This document shows positions 9,699 to 18,762 of a stretch of 64,000 nucleotides of DNA, one piece after another (position 1 is the first letter of the stretch; each line of letters starts with the position of its first letter). Source of the DNA: UBA11986 sp963734955 (GTDB taxonomy: Bacteria; Bacteroidota; Ignavibacteria; UBA10030; UBA6906); contig CAVTJO010000008.1 in assembly GCA_963734955.1 (NCBI GenBank), positions 248,001 through 312,000 of the forward strand. The letters are read 5' to 3'. The translations under genes and the position numbers were made by a program. The notes below the pieces were generated by a model that did no database searches, was not told where the DNA came from, and worked only from the letters and a program-made list of their open reading frames with translations.

Positions 9699-10724
9699 AT
9701 GACAATTCAAGAGTTTCACACCCATCAGATTCCGGCCCGGGAACTCTACGGGGATTTTTGGTTCAACTCGGAGCCCGTCCCGGTGACGGCGCTACGGGGT
9801 CGCGTGGTCCTGCTTGATTTCTGGGACTACACAGATTGCAGCAGCCTTCGTGCCATGCCGTATCTGAAGGAATGGCATAAGCGGTACAATCCGTATGGAC
9901 TTGTTGTGGTGGGAGTTCACACTCCCAAATTTCCCTTTGGCAAGAACCCCGGACTTGTTCGGCGGGCGATAGAACGACTGGGGGTTGAGTATGCCGTGGT
10001 TATGGATAATGAGTCGATGATCTGGTCGAGTTACGGCAACCGCGTCTGGCCGACGAAACATCTCGTCGATAAGGATGGTTTCGTCCGTTGTTCGGTCGCC
10101 GGTGAAGGAAATTACAGCGCGATGGAGCAGTCCATACAATCGTTGCTATACGGCGCCGGCATAGTAGATGAGCTTCCTCTCGTCATGGAGCCGGTGCATG
10201 AGGCCGATCGGACGGGGGTTGTGACCTTCAAAGCCACGCCCGAGTTGTTTGCGGGATATCTCCGCGGGAGTGTCGGCAACATCGAAGGCTACAGCCCTGA
10301 ATCGGTTGTGGAATATGCCGACCCCAAGATCTACTTCGATGGAAGGTTCTACCTCGAAGGGAATTGGATGAATGATCGGAACTCACTCCGCCACCAGGAT
10401 GATGACCGCGAAGGCCATATTATCGTGAGCTATCAGGGGCTGGAGGTCAATGCCGTCATCAACAATGAGAACGGCAAAGAGTTTGACATTGTCGTTCGTC
10501 AAGATGGTAGCTTTTTGTCGTCAGAGAACAAGGGGGAAGACGTCCTGATCAGGCCGGATGGGGGAAGTGTCATGCACATTATTGAACCGAAGATGTACAA
10601 CGTTGTCAAAAACAAGGAATTTGGAGAGCACATTCTCCGGTTCAGCACGAGGAGCAATGCGTGCGGATTGTGTTCCCTAGCTTTTGTTTCCGGTGTGATA
10701 CCCGAGATGATTTCCAATAATTGA
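9699..10724 (+). CDS. DipZ-like thioredoxin-fold protein lacking CxxC
   Basis: The 341-residue protein matches the thioredoxin-like plus carbohydrate-binding-like C-terminal module of DipZ/TlpA-type proteins: VVLLDFWDYT, PYLKEWHKRY, GLVVVGVHTPKFPF, RRAIERLGVEYAVVMDN and WPTKHLVDKDG. In the family the segment after FWxYT is CxNC; here it reads DCSS (46-49), so both redox cysteines at the active-site positions are absent and one Cys sits one place later. A CGLC motif appears near the C-terminus (322-325). There is no signal peptide, and the membrane DsbD-like half of DipZ is missing. It may be a non-oxidoreductase derivative. A hairpin terminator follows. Confidence 0.75.
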   Translation: MTIQEFHTHQIPARELYGDFWFNSEPVPVTALRGRVVLLDFWDYTDCSSLRAMPYLKEWHKRYNPYGLVVVGVHTPKFPFGKNPGLVRRAIERLGVEYAVVMDNESMIWSSYGNRVWPTKHLVDKDGFVRCSVAGEGNYSAMEQSIQSLLYGAGIVDELPLVMEPVHEADRTGVVTFKATPELFAGYLRGSVGNIEGYSPESVVEYADPKIYFDGRFYLEGNWMNDRNSLRHQDDDREGHIIVSYQGLEVNAVINNENGKEFDIVVRQDGSFLSSENKGEDVLIRPDGGSVMHIIEPKMYNVVKNKEFGEHILRFSTRSNACGLCSLAFVSGVIPEMISNN

Positions 10725-10750
10725 CGGACGCTCCCTCCGAATGTGTGGAC

Positions 10751-10781
10751 GGCGAGCACGAGGCTCGCCGTTGTTGTTTGT
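10751..10781 (+). terminator. Rho-independent terminator after DipZ-like gene
   Basis: GGCGAGC at 10751-10757 pairs with GCTCGCC at 10763-10769 across a five-base loop, followed by a T-rich tail (gttgttgtttg). It sits 27 bases after the stop and before the metH leader. Confidence 0.6.
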
Positions 10782-10826
10782 ATGCTCGACCGCAAAGTCG
10801 CTGAGACACCAAGTGGTGAAACATCC

Positions 10827-12647
10827 ATGAAATCATTCCTCGATCTCCTTAAGGAAAAGATCATCGTCTTCGACGGTGCCCAGGGAACACATCTCCAGAA
10901 CCAGGGTCTCACCGTTGATGACTTCGGCGGCGAACAGTACAACGGGTGCAACGAATATCTTATCCTCTCTAAACCCTCCGCAGTTGAAAAGATTCACGTT
11001 GACTACTATACTGCAGGGTCTGATGTCGTCGAGTCCAATACGTTCGGGGCAACATCCATAGTTCTTGCGGAATACAATCTCGCCGATCGTGCCTATGAGA
11101 TTAATCTTAGGGCCGCTCAACTGGCCAGGAGGGTCGCGAACGAGTTCTCGACGTTGAATCGTCCCAGATTTGTCGCCGGTTCGATGGGTCCAACCACAAA
11201 ACTGCCGTCGCTGGGGCATATCAAGTTCAAGGAGATGGCGTCATCGTACAAAGAGCAGGCGAGGGGTTTGGTTGACGGTGGAGTTGATCTGCTGTGCGTG
11301 GAAACATCCCAAGATATGCTGCAGGTGAAGGCCGCACTCTATGGCATCTTCGAGTATTTTGAAGAAGCGAGACGGAGGGTTCCGGTCATTACCTCCGTTA
11401 CCGTCGAGACAATGGGGACGATGTTGCTGGGAACGGAGATCTCCGCAGCTCTGACCACGCTTGAACCCTATGATGTTGACATCATCGGAATGAACTGCGC
11501 TACCGGCCCGGCGGAGATGTCAGAGCACGTGCGCGTGCTGTGCTCGAGCAGCCCGAAGCCCGTGTTCGTGATGCCGAACGCGGGTATTCCTGAAAATATC
11601 GGCGGACATGCACATTATAAATTGACGCCGGAAGAGCTTGTCAAATATCTGTCGCACTATGTGAAAGACCTCGGGGTCAGTGTTGTGGGGGGATGCTGCG
11701 GCACAACACCTGAACACATTCGGCAGCTCGTTGAAGCGGTTGGCGGACTTGCTCCCAAAGCGCGCACTATTGATTTCATCCCAAGCGTGTCAAGTCTCTA
11801 CCAGTCTGCTCCAATGCACATTGACCCGCCGCCGGTACTGATTGGAGAGCGGACGAACGCCAACGGCAGCAAGCTGTTCCGCGAACTGCTCGCGAAGGAG
11901 GATTGGGAGGGCATCGTGGCTATGGGGCGTGAGGCTGTGAAAGAAGGTGCTCATATGGTTGATGTGTGTGCGGCGTACGTTGGCAGGGATGAAGCAAAGG
12001 ACATGCGGGAGATTATCTTCCGGTTCAATACGCAGGTCACACTGCCCATTGTCATCGACTCCACGGAAGCGCCGGTCATCGAGGAAGCACTCCAGCTCAT
12101 CGGAGGGAAGGCCATCGTCAATTCCATCAATCTTGAAGACGGCGAGGAACGCATTGACAAAGTTGTGCCGTTATGCAAGAAGTACGGTGCGGCAGTCATT
12201 GCTCTCACCATCGATGAGAAGGGTATGGCGAAGACTGCCGGGGCAAAGCTGGCCATCGCAAAGAGGATCTACGATCTCGTCGTCAACAAGTACAGGATGA
12301 GGCCGCACGATCTGATTCTCGACACGCTGACGTTTACGCTTGGCTCCGGTGATGAGGAATTCCGACGGTCGGGGATGGAAACCATCGAGGCAATCCGGCT
12401 CATCAAGAAGGAGCTGCCGGATGTCAAGACCAGTCTCGGCGTCAGCAACGTTTCGTTCGGGCTTTCGCCGCATCTCCGGCATGTACTGAACAGTGTATTT
12501 CTGCACTATGCCATTGAGGCCGGTCTCGATATGGCTATCGTCCACGCGTCGAAAATCATGCCCCTGTACAAGATCGAGGAAAAGGGGAGGGATCTCTCCC
12601 GACAACTCATATTCGACGAACGGAAATTCGAAGAGGCAGTTGGTTAG
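10827..12647 (+). CDS. metH: methionine synthase, N-terminal half (homocysteine and folate domains)
   Basis: First half of cobalamin-dependent methionine synthase, which methylates homocysteine from methyltetrahydrofolate. Residues 1-320 form the homocysteine S-methyltransferase barrel: VFDGAQGTHLQ, ESNTFGATS, and the zinc cysteines in MNCATGP and GGCCGTTPEH. Residues 340-606 are the pterin-binding barrel: IGERTNANGS, IVIDSTEAPVIEEAL, LGVSNVSFGL. It ends in LIFDERKFEEAVG, exactly at the boundary to the cobalamin module, which is encoded by the next gene in a different frame. ATG at 10827 gives the family N-terminus; upstream codons are unconserved. Enzyme function requires the partner gene at 12746. 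Confidence 0.9.
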   Translation: MKSFLDLLKEKIIVFDGAQGTHLQNQGLTVDDFGGEQYNGCNEYLILSKPSAVEKIHVDYYTAGSDVVESNTFGATSIVLAEYNLADRAYEINLRAAQLARRVANEFSTLNRPRFVAGSMGPTTKLPSLGHIKFKEMASSYKEQARGLVDGGVDLLCVETSQDMLQVKAALYGIFEYFEEARRRVPVITSVTVETMGTMLLGTEISAALTTLEPYDVDIIGMNCATGPAEMSEHVRVLCSSSPKPVFVMPNAGIPENIGGHAHYKLTPEELVKYLSHYVKDLGVSVVGGCCGTTPEHIRQLVEAVGGLAPKARTIDFIPSVSSLYQSAPMHIDPPPVLIGERTNANGSKLFRELLAKEDWEGIVAMGREAVKEGAHMVDVCAAYVGRDEAKDMREIIFRFNTQVTLPIVIDSTEAPVIEEALQLIGGKAIVNSINLEDGEERIDKVVPLCKKYGAAVIALTIDEKGMAKTAGAKLAIAKRIYDLVVNKYRMRPHDLILDTLTFTLGSGDEEFRRSGMETIEAIRLIKKELPDVKTSLGVSNVSFGLSPHLRHVLNSVFLHYAIEAGLDMAIVHASKIMPLYKIEEKGRDLSRQLIFDERKFEEAVG

Positions 12648-12712
12648 CTCTTGTACCATCAATCAGTAGTGCTCTTCCCGCCAACCATTGTCTCATTTGA
12701 TCATCACAGGTA

Positions 12713-12734
12713 GGTCAGGCATTCCTGTCTGACC
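12713..12734. repeat. hairpin in the spacer between the two metH halves
   Basis: GGTCAGGCA at 12713-12721 pairs with TGTCTGACC at 12726-12734 (nine pairs, one G-T) across a TTCC loop. It lies just upstream of the AAGGA ribosome binding site of the second half. No T-run follows, so it is not an obvious terminator; it may affect mRNA stability or be an inserted palindrome. Confidence 0.55.
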
Positions 12735-12745
12735 AGAAGGACAGA

Positions 12746-14446
12746 GTGGGCAGCGACTCATCCAAGACGATCAAGGTGGTTTATGACCCTCTTACGGAGT
12801 TGATGGCGTACTATGCCGGTAAGAAAGGGGAGAAAAAAGAAAAAGCGGTCAGGGCTGGCACCGTCGAGGAACAGTTAAAGAACCGTATCATCGATGGCGA
12901 TAAGGTTGGATTGCAGGTCGATCTCGACGAAGCCCTCAAGAAATACTCTGCCCTTGATATCATCAACAAGATTCTCCTTGATGGAATGAAAGTGGTGGGA
13001 GAATTGTTCGGGAGCGGACAAATGCAACTCCCGTTTGTACTGCAGTCGGCGGAGGTGATGAAATCTGCGGTCGCCTACCTTGAGAAATTCATGGACAAGG
13101 CCGACTCAACGTCCAAGGGAACGATGGTGATTGCGACGGTGAAGGGCGATGTCCATGATATCGGCAAGAACCTCGTTGATATCATACTCACTAACAACGG
13201 GTATAAGGTCGTCAACCTCGGGATCAAGTGTGCGATTGAAACAATGCTTCACGCAGCCAACGAGCATAATGCTGATGCTATTGGAATGAGCGGGCTCCTT
13301 GTCAAGTCAACCCTGATCATGAAAGAGAATCTCGAAGTCATGAACGAGCGGAGCATCACCATTCCCGTTGTGCTTGGTGGTGCGGCTCTCACGCGGAGGT
13401 ATGTTGAACAGGACATGCGTGCCATCTACAAGGGCAGAGTGTATTACGCGAATGATGCGTTTGACGGATTGCACTTTATGGAGAAGGTTGCCGATGGAAA
13501 CCTCGAGTATCTACCGGCTGCGACCGATGTCGACGAAGAAATCGACAAGCTGACCGGCACGGAAGCGAAGATGGCGCTGGCCCAGAAGGAGGATGGTAGA
13601 TACAACGTTGGAGCTCCCGGTGTCCGGTCAAGAGTGCGGACCGATGTGGAAATCCCAAGGCCCCCGTTCCGGGGAACAAAGGTATTGGAGAGTATTCCTC
13701 TTGATGACGTCTTCAAATATGTGAACGAGGTCGCCCTCATCCGGGGGCAGTGGCAAGTGCGGAAAGGGAAGATGAAGGAGGACGAGTATCGAAAGCTCCT
13801 TGAAGAGAAAATCTACCCCGACTATGACGCACTAAAGTCGAAAACCAAGGACGACAAATTGCTCCAGCCCAGTGCGGTGTACGGGTATTTCCCGTGTCAG
13901 TCCAAGGGTGACGACCTCATCATTTATGAGGATGACCTGAAGACCGAGCGTTTGAGGTTCACCTTCCCGCGCCAGACCAATGATCGATTCCTCTGCCTCG
14001 CCGATTACTTTGCTTCCGTGGATTCCGGACGAGTGGATGTTGTGGCATTTCAACTTGTGACAATGGGGAAGGTCGCATCAGAACATTCGGCAACACTGTA
14101 CTCCTCCAACAACTACAAAGACTACCTCTATTTCCATGGATTGAGTGTTGAATCTGCCGAGGCTCTTGCGGAATTGATGCACAGGAAGATTCGCGAAGAA
14201 CTCGGCATTGCCGGCAAGGATGCAAAAGAGATCAAGCGTCTTTTCTCCCAGGGCTATCAGGGATCACGCTACAGCTTTGGCTATCCGGCCTGTCCCAATC
14301 TCGAAGATCAAACAAAGCTCTTTGAGCTTCTTGACGGAGAACGAATCGGCGTTCGACTGACCGATGAGTTTTCACTTGAGCCGGAGCAAAGCACGAACGC
14401 GATCGTCGTTCATCATCCCGAGGCCAGGTACTTCAACATCAAATAA
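12746..14446 (+). CDS. metH: methionine synthase, C-terminal half (cobalamin and reactivation domains)
   Basis: Second half of methionine synthase, 566 residues. Residues 1-235 are the cap and B12-binding domains with the cobalamin-ligating DVHDIGKN and the family stretches GMSGLLVKST and VPVVLGGAAL-like TIPVVLGGAALTR. Residues 300-566 are the AdoMet-binding reactivation domain: RGQWQVRK, FPRQ, VTMGKVASEH, SQGYQGSRYSFGYPACPN. The GTG start at 12746 has AAGGA five bases upstream. In the usual single-chain enzyme YDPLTEL follows directly after the segment that ends the upstream gene, so the 98-base spacer splits an otherwise colinear protein. Both halves look intact. Confidence 0.9.
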   Translation: MGSDSSKTIKVVYDPLTELMAYYAGKKGEKKEKAVRAGTVEEQLKNRIIDGDKVGLQVDLDEALKKYSALDIINKILLDGMKVVGELFGSGQMQLPFVLQSAEVMKSAVAYLEKFMDKADSTSKGTMVIATVKGDVHDIGKNLVDIILTNNGYKVVNLGIKCAIETMLHAANEHNADAIGMSGLLVKSTLIMKENLEVMNERSITIPVVLGGAALTRRYVEQDMRAIYKGRVYYANDAFDGLHFMEKVADGNLEYLPAATDVDEEIDKLTGTEAKMALAQKEDGRYNVGAPGVRSRVRTDVEIPRPPFRGTKVLESIPLDDVFKYVNEVALIRGQWQVRKGKMKEDEYRKLLEEKIYPDYDALKSKTKDDKLLQPSAVYGYFPCQSKGDDLIIYEDDLKTERLRFTFPRQTNDRFLCLADYFASVDSGRVDVVAFQLVTMGKVASEHSATLYSSNNYKDYLYFHGLSVESAEALAELMHRKIREELGIAGKDAKEIKRLFSQGYQGSRYSFGYPACPNLEDQTKLFELLDGERIGVRLTDEFSLEPEQSTNAIVVHHPEARYFNIK

Positions 14447-14465
14447 ACTCCTTACCTCCAACGGG

Positions 14466-15116
14466 TCACTTCTTTAGCAGCTTGAACGCGTGAGTCCAAT
14501 GATTGGTGAGGAATCCCGGAATGCACCAGAGCATGCACAAGGGCTCAATTGCCCGCGCCCCCTCGACTTTTCCCATGTCTTCAACTTCAAACCCGAACTG
14601 GTCAAGGATTGACTTGACTTCTCCTTTCGCTCCGTCATGGTTGCCGCAGATAAACATGGTCGGCTTGACGCCGTTGAAGTCGGGGTTGATCATGAAGGCA
14701 TTGCCGACACTGTTGAAAGCCTTGACGAAGCGGGCATCGGGCGCCAGTTTCTGCAACCGTTCCATGAGCGAGTCGTTCAGCGATGTGAAGTATTGTATCA
14801 CGCCATTCACCGGAGGCGCATCGGCGATGGGGTTGGTGGCATCGATGACAGTCTTGCCCCTCAGGTAGGCAACTCCTGCCGACTTCAGAGCCGCCTCGGC
14901 AGCGGTGCCTTTGGTTGCCAGCACCACGATCTCCCCGAACTTCGCCGTTTCTTCAAACGAGCCCACCTTTGCTTTGCCGCCTGTCTTCGATCTCAACTCG
15001 TCGCGCTTGCTCGCGGTGTTCGTCCCGATCATGACTTCGTATCCGTGCTTGATAAAGCCATTGGCAAGTGTCTGTCCAACCTGGCCAGAACCGAGGATAC
15101 CGATCTTCTTACTCAT
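14466..15116 (-). CDS. F420-dependent NADP oxidoreductase-like Rossmann protein
   Basis: 216-residue NAD(P)-binding protein with the N-terminal fingerprint IGILGSGQVGQTLANGF and the downstream IVVLATKGTA, GKTVIDATNPI and FVKAFNSVGN motifs of the F420-dependent NADP reductase/NADP oxidoreductase-coenzyme family. Such proteins in organisms without F420 are of unclear role, so the name denotes the family only. The start is placed at MSKKIG (15116), where AGGAG lies seven bases upstream; the ATG two codons earlier would sit only one base from it. Convergent with the metH second half. Confidence 0.85.
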   Translation of the reverse strand: MSKKIGILGSGQVGQTLANGFIKHGYEVMIGTNTASKRDELRSKTGGKAKVGSFEETAKFGEIVVLATKGTAAEAALKSAGVAYLRGKTVIDATNPIADAPPVNGVIQYFTSLNDSLMERLQKLAPDARFVKAFNSVGNAFMINPDFNGVKPTMFICGNHDGAKGEVKSILDQFGFEVEDMGKVEGARAIEPLCMLWCIPGFLTNHWTHAFKLLKK

Positions 15117-15850
15117 TGGCATACTCCTGTGCGTGTAGGTAGGGATGGTTGTGTGTACAAGTGAGCCGATGGAGAACATTTCAGTCCATTTTCAATATAT
15201 TGCTGGCTCCAGTAGTAGTCGGCGTCAGTCTCGTGCTTTGCTGTTCTCCGAGGATTGGAACATACTTCATGTGCAGAATGTTCCGGACGGATTCGAGCGA
15301 CTGCGTGCCACAGTTGTGCTACGTGGTTTTGTCCACCACCATCCGTGAATCCGAATTTGACCAGAGCACTGTATACTGCCCCAATGGAATATCAGCGGCA
15401 ATGAGGACTCCGACTGACCGGATGTTCACAATGCAGCCTCCGTGTTCGGATGGATAAGTGACATCAGTCGCCCGGACAAATTATTCAATGAGTTTTTTTG
15501 TTTCGCACTTCCGTTGACCGCTACAACAGGGGGAACGGATTGACAAGCGAGCTAAGGTGAGTACTTTCACATGGATAGCGGGTTGTCGTTGTCTGCTGGA
15601 TCGTTCAACGCGTTCTACACAATTCTCAAGCAACTGTTGAACTATTCGATATTGACATCGGGCCGCAACGGATGTATCTTCCATCTGAGGGTGTGAATCA
15701 GTTTCTCCAATTCCTGCTTCCGCGTGATGCGGTGCGATCGGTCATGGCGAAAGGAACCGCCCCGACTCTCTCCACCATCCCTTACCGCGTCCTGCGGCAA
15801 CAGTCTCCAGAGTTTCATTGTTGTGGAATCGAAACGCAAGGAGGCGAGAT
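15117..15850. other. 734-base stretch without a recognisable gene
   Basis: Short open frames occur on both strands (the longest about 100 codons from 15149) but none shows a recognisable family, balanced composition or a good start site. No terminator, tRNA or conserved RNA structure was recognised. The last bases hold the AAGGAGG site of the next gene. Confidence 0.5.
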
Positions 15851-16498
15851 ATGCACAACATCGTTGGTACGATAGCACTCACTGTCCTTCTTCTGTTGTC
15901 GGGATGCATCGGTATTCACGAGACGGGAGTCATGGTGCCGAGGCAGGAACTTATCAAGGTATCTCCTCTTCCGCCACTTGTAACTCCCGCTTCCACCAGA
16001 GGCGTGAAGCTGGGGGTTCTGTTCAGGGTTCTGCATGACGGGAGGGTCGCTGAAGTCCATATATTGAAATCGGGTGCGGACCCACAATGGGATTCAACGG
16101 CAATTGCCTTGATGAAGCAGTGGCGCTTCAGCACGATTGCCAACGATACCATGCCGGATGGCCATTGGATTCACTATCTGTTCGATGTGCAAGTGCAAGA
16201 ACCGATCGTGATGACGCTTGGCGAACTGGTGTCCTCCCGACTCCAAGCGGCGGATTCGTTGTATGCACTGCTGAACGGCATAGCCTTCGACGTGATATCG
16301 AAGCAGATGACAGTTGGCTCATCCGGTGAGCAGGGGAGATTCCTGGGCGCAGTAGACATCGGGACGTACCCCGAGCGGGTGAGGAATGAGCTGCGCAGAG
16401 TGCACGTGAATGGCTTCACACGGCCAATCCGGCTCGGTGACAGTTACGTCATTTACATAAGGTTTCCTGACGAGGTGTCCGACAACCTCGTGCAATAG
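15851..16498 (+). CDS. lipoprotein with TonB C-terminal-like domain
   Basis: 215-residue predicted lipoprotein: signal sequence with lipobox LSGC at about residue 18. Residues 50-110 resemble the TonB C-terminal fold found in energy-transducer-like proteins (GVKLGVLFRVLHDGRVAEV, then GADPQWDSTAIALMKQWRF). The C-terminal part includes RPIRLGDSYVIYIR, similar to the closing strand of parvulin-type isomerases, but the full parvulin domain is not evident. AAGGAGG lies six bases before ATG 15851. There is no TonB transmembrane anchor or proline-rich linker, so a transducer role is doubtful. Confidence 0.65.
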   Translation: MHNIVGTIALTVLLLLSGCIGIHETGVMVPRQELIKVSPLPPLVTPASTRGVKLGVLFRVLHDGRVAEVHILKSGADPQWDSTAIALMKQWRFSTIANDTMPDGHWIHYLFDVQVQEPIVMTLGELVSSRLQAADSLYALLNGIAFDVISKQMTVGSSGEQGRFLGAVDIGTYPERVRNELRRVHVNGFTRPIRLGDSYVIYIRFPDEVSDNLVQ

Positions 16499-16619
16499 CG
16501 CCAAGGGGACAGCCACAACATGTCGTTGGGTTTTCTCGGGCATTTCACGAATTGGTGAGATGGAAAAATAATAGAGAGGGAGTCAAGAGACCGGGAAAGG
16601 CAGGCCTGGCCGAAACCTT

Positions 16620-18002
16620 TCATTGGCGGACTGCCATCGCTGGTCGGAATTTCGGTCGCTCGGAATCGTGGACGATTGCCTCGAGGGCGGACACGGCGTA
16701 CTCGACCTCAGCCAGGGTGTTGTACAGGTAGAAACTCAGCCGACAGCTTGCGGGTGGGTCAAGGTGCAATGCATGATGGGCCAGCGTCGCGCAATGACAA
16801 CCTGCGCGTGACTCCACACCCATGGAGTTCAGTTCTTCAGCAAGTTCCATCGGATTCCTGCCCTCCACATTAAACGATACGAGAGAAGTCCTTCTCCTGA
16901 CGTCCGTCGGTCCGTAGATTTCGATGCCCCGAATCCGCGACAAAAGTTCCATTGCTCGTTGTGTCAATGACTGCGTGTACCGGGTGATGCGCTCCATTGC
17001 GCTCCTCACATGAAGGCTCTCGATTGGTGTGGTTCTCCGGAAGAATACGTGTCGGTCGGGATGTAACGCGAGATCAAGGAGGATCCGAATCGCCTGGGCG
17101 GAAACGATGGTCCCCAGGATATTGGGGGTCCCGGCCGCGAATTTCCATGGGAGAACATTATAACTCACCCGTTCCGGTGTCACCATACCATCGGCAATCA
17201 TGTCACCGCCGTACAGGAACGGTCGGGCGGACTCCAGAATGTTCTCCTTCGCATAGAGGACACCAATGCCAAATGGAGCGAGGATCTTATGAAAGGAGAA
17301 CGAGAGGAAATCCACGTCAAGGTTCTGTACGTCCACAAAGGTCGATGGGGCAAGCTGGGCCGCGTCAACCAAAAGATACGAGCTACGCTCCCCTTGCGGC
17401 TGCACGTATCCACTCGACGAGGAAATTTCCCTTATCGCTTGAAGCGGGTTCTTTGTGCCAAAGAAATTTGAAGCGCCCGTGCAACAAACCAGCTTGGTCC
17501 TGTCGTCAACAAGCGAATCCATGTGCGAAAGGTCGAGCTCGCCTGTGTGTTGATCGAAACGAACAAGTCTGTACTCGACATGGATGCCAAATTTTGGGAG
17601 TATCTCCTTGCAGAGTCCATACCACGGAACATAGTTCGAGTTGTGCTCCATCATGGTCGTCACGATATTGTCTCCGTCCCTGAACTCCGTCATGAGGGAA
17701 TACATGACGGCGTTATTGGCTTCCGTCGTGTTTCGGTAGACTGCGATGTTCCGTCGTGAGGGTGCGTTGATGAAGCGTGCGATGGTGTCGTAGGAGTCCT
17801 CGAAAAGCATGGTCATCGTTTTCGAAGCGTCAGATTGGCCGCGGTGGACGTTGTCATAGTCCGGGGCCAGTGACCGGTAGAGCTCGACGAGCTCGCGGGG
17901 AGGTTGCGTGCTGGCCGCATTGTTGGTCACCACCTGCCTGCTTTCCGGAAAGACGAAATGCTTCCGAATCGCGTCCACATCAAGGTGCTCCGACCCGTTC
18001 AT
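16620..18002 (-). CDS. class V aminotransferase / SufS-like cysteine desulfurase family protein
   Basis: PLP-dependent enzyme of aminotransferase class V, 460 residues. Visible are the N-terminal NNAASTQPP, cofactor-binding TTEANNAVM, HNSNYVPW, the aspartate in LLVDAAQLAP, the PLP lysine in SFSFHKILAPFGIGVLYAK and the C-terminal SRAGCHCA, whose Cys sits where the SufS/CsdB catalytic Cys lies. It is longer than typical SufS (about 400). No suf or isc partners adjoin it, so a selenocysteine-lyase-like or other lyase role is possible. Start at 18002 has GGAGG four bases upstream; a longer frame exists but is unconserved. Confidence 0.8.
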   Translation of the reverse strand: MNGSEHLDVDAIRKHFVFPESRQVVTNNAASTQPPRELVELYRSLAPDYDNVHRGQSDASKTMTMLFEDSYDTIARFINAPSRRNIAVYRNTTEANNAVMYSLMTEFRDGDNIVTTMMEHNSNYVPWYGLCKEILPKFGIHVEYRLVRFDQHTGELDLSHMDSLVDDRTKLVCCTGASNFFGTKNPLQAIREISSSSGYVQPQGERSSYLLVDAAQLAPSTFVDVQNLDVDFLSFSFHKILAPFGIGVLYAKENILESARPFLYGGDMIADGMVTPERVSYNVLPWKFAAGTPNILGTIVSAQAIRILLDLALHPDRHVFFRRTTPIESLHVRSAMERITRYTQSLTQRAMELLSRIRGIEIYGPTDVRRRTSLVSFNVEGRNPMELAEELNSMGVESRAGCHCATLAHHALHLDPPASCRLSFYLYNTLAEVEYAVSALEAIVHDSERPKFRPAMAVRQ

Positions 18003-18762
18003 GCGGCCTCCGTAGAAGTTGTTTCTTATTGTAAGAACAGGATTGCATCGAGAAGATATGAAACTCGGAGCAAAAATGCACAATGCGATTTGTTCGATGA
18101 GATTCGCGTCACGTATTTGAGAAAAACCGGGCCATTCACAAGGTGGATGGTGATCCCGAATCTCCCCCGCAAACCCGGAAGCGGATATTCGCACTCGTTG
18201 CAGTTTCAGTGCCCAAATGCGATATTAAGTTCCAGTACCACCAGGACGACATGAGCCTCACTCCTCCATCCAACTGTGGACAAAAACGGTGTACCTGCGC
18301 AGTGCGTGCTTCTGAACCTATGTGGATGCAAGAAACACTGGCACAGGGATGGATTGACGAGCCGGCTTGATATCCGGGAATTAGGGCAGAGGGTTGGGGT
18401 CGGAGGAACAGCATCATTGTATATGAATAAAGTGGCCAATGATGTTATCTCCTGACCACGGTGGCAGTCCTCGGATTCAGATCGTCCGCTTCTCGCCGGA
18501 GATGGAGAGCGGTTGGATTTGAAAACACGTCGGTCCGACCGTGGCTCTGTGAAAATAGCGTCTGGCTTCCAATGTGATGTAGCCTGAGTTTCAATATGGG
18601 TTTGCAGCCCTTAACCGCAGGCTTGAACTGAAACTTGCTTCGGCAGCTTGCGTAAACTCAGGACGGTAACAGCGGCACATTGTTCTTGGTTCTTATCACG
18701 ATTCTTGATGCGAAACCCGGAACAGCGTGCCGTTTTGTTTTATGGTGACCAAAGGAGTAATC
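18003..18762. other. 760-base stretch without a recognisable gene
   Basis: Divergent spacer between the aminotransferase and the head-GIN gene. Short frames on both strands have no recognisable features. The only functional sequence seen is the AAAGGAG binding site right before 18763. No hairpin with a T-run was found. Confidence 0.5.

Noticed and set aside
10725..10826. Cobalamin or SAM riboswitch in the metH leader
   Set aside because: The leader is only about 100 bases and is explained by a terminator hairpin; no conserved box was recognised.
15149..15457. 102-codon frame in the 15-kb spacer
   Set aside because: Cys-rich, unconserved composition, antisense overlaps and no ribosome site.
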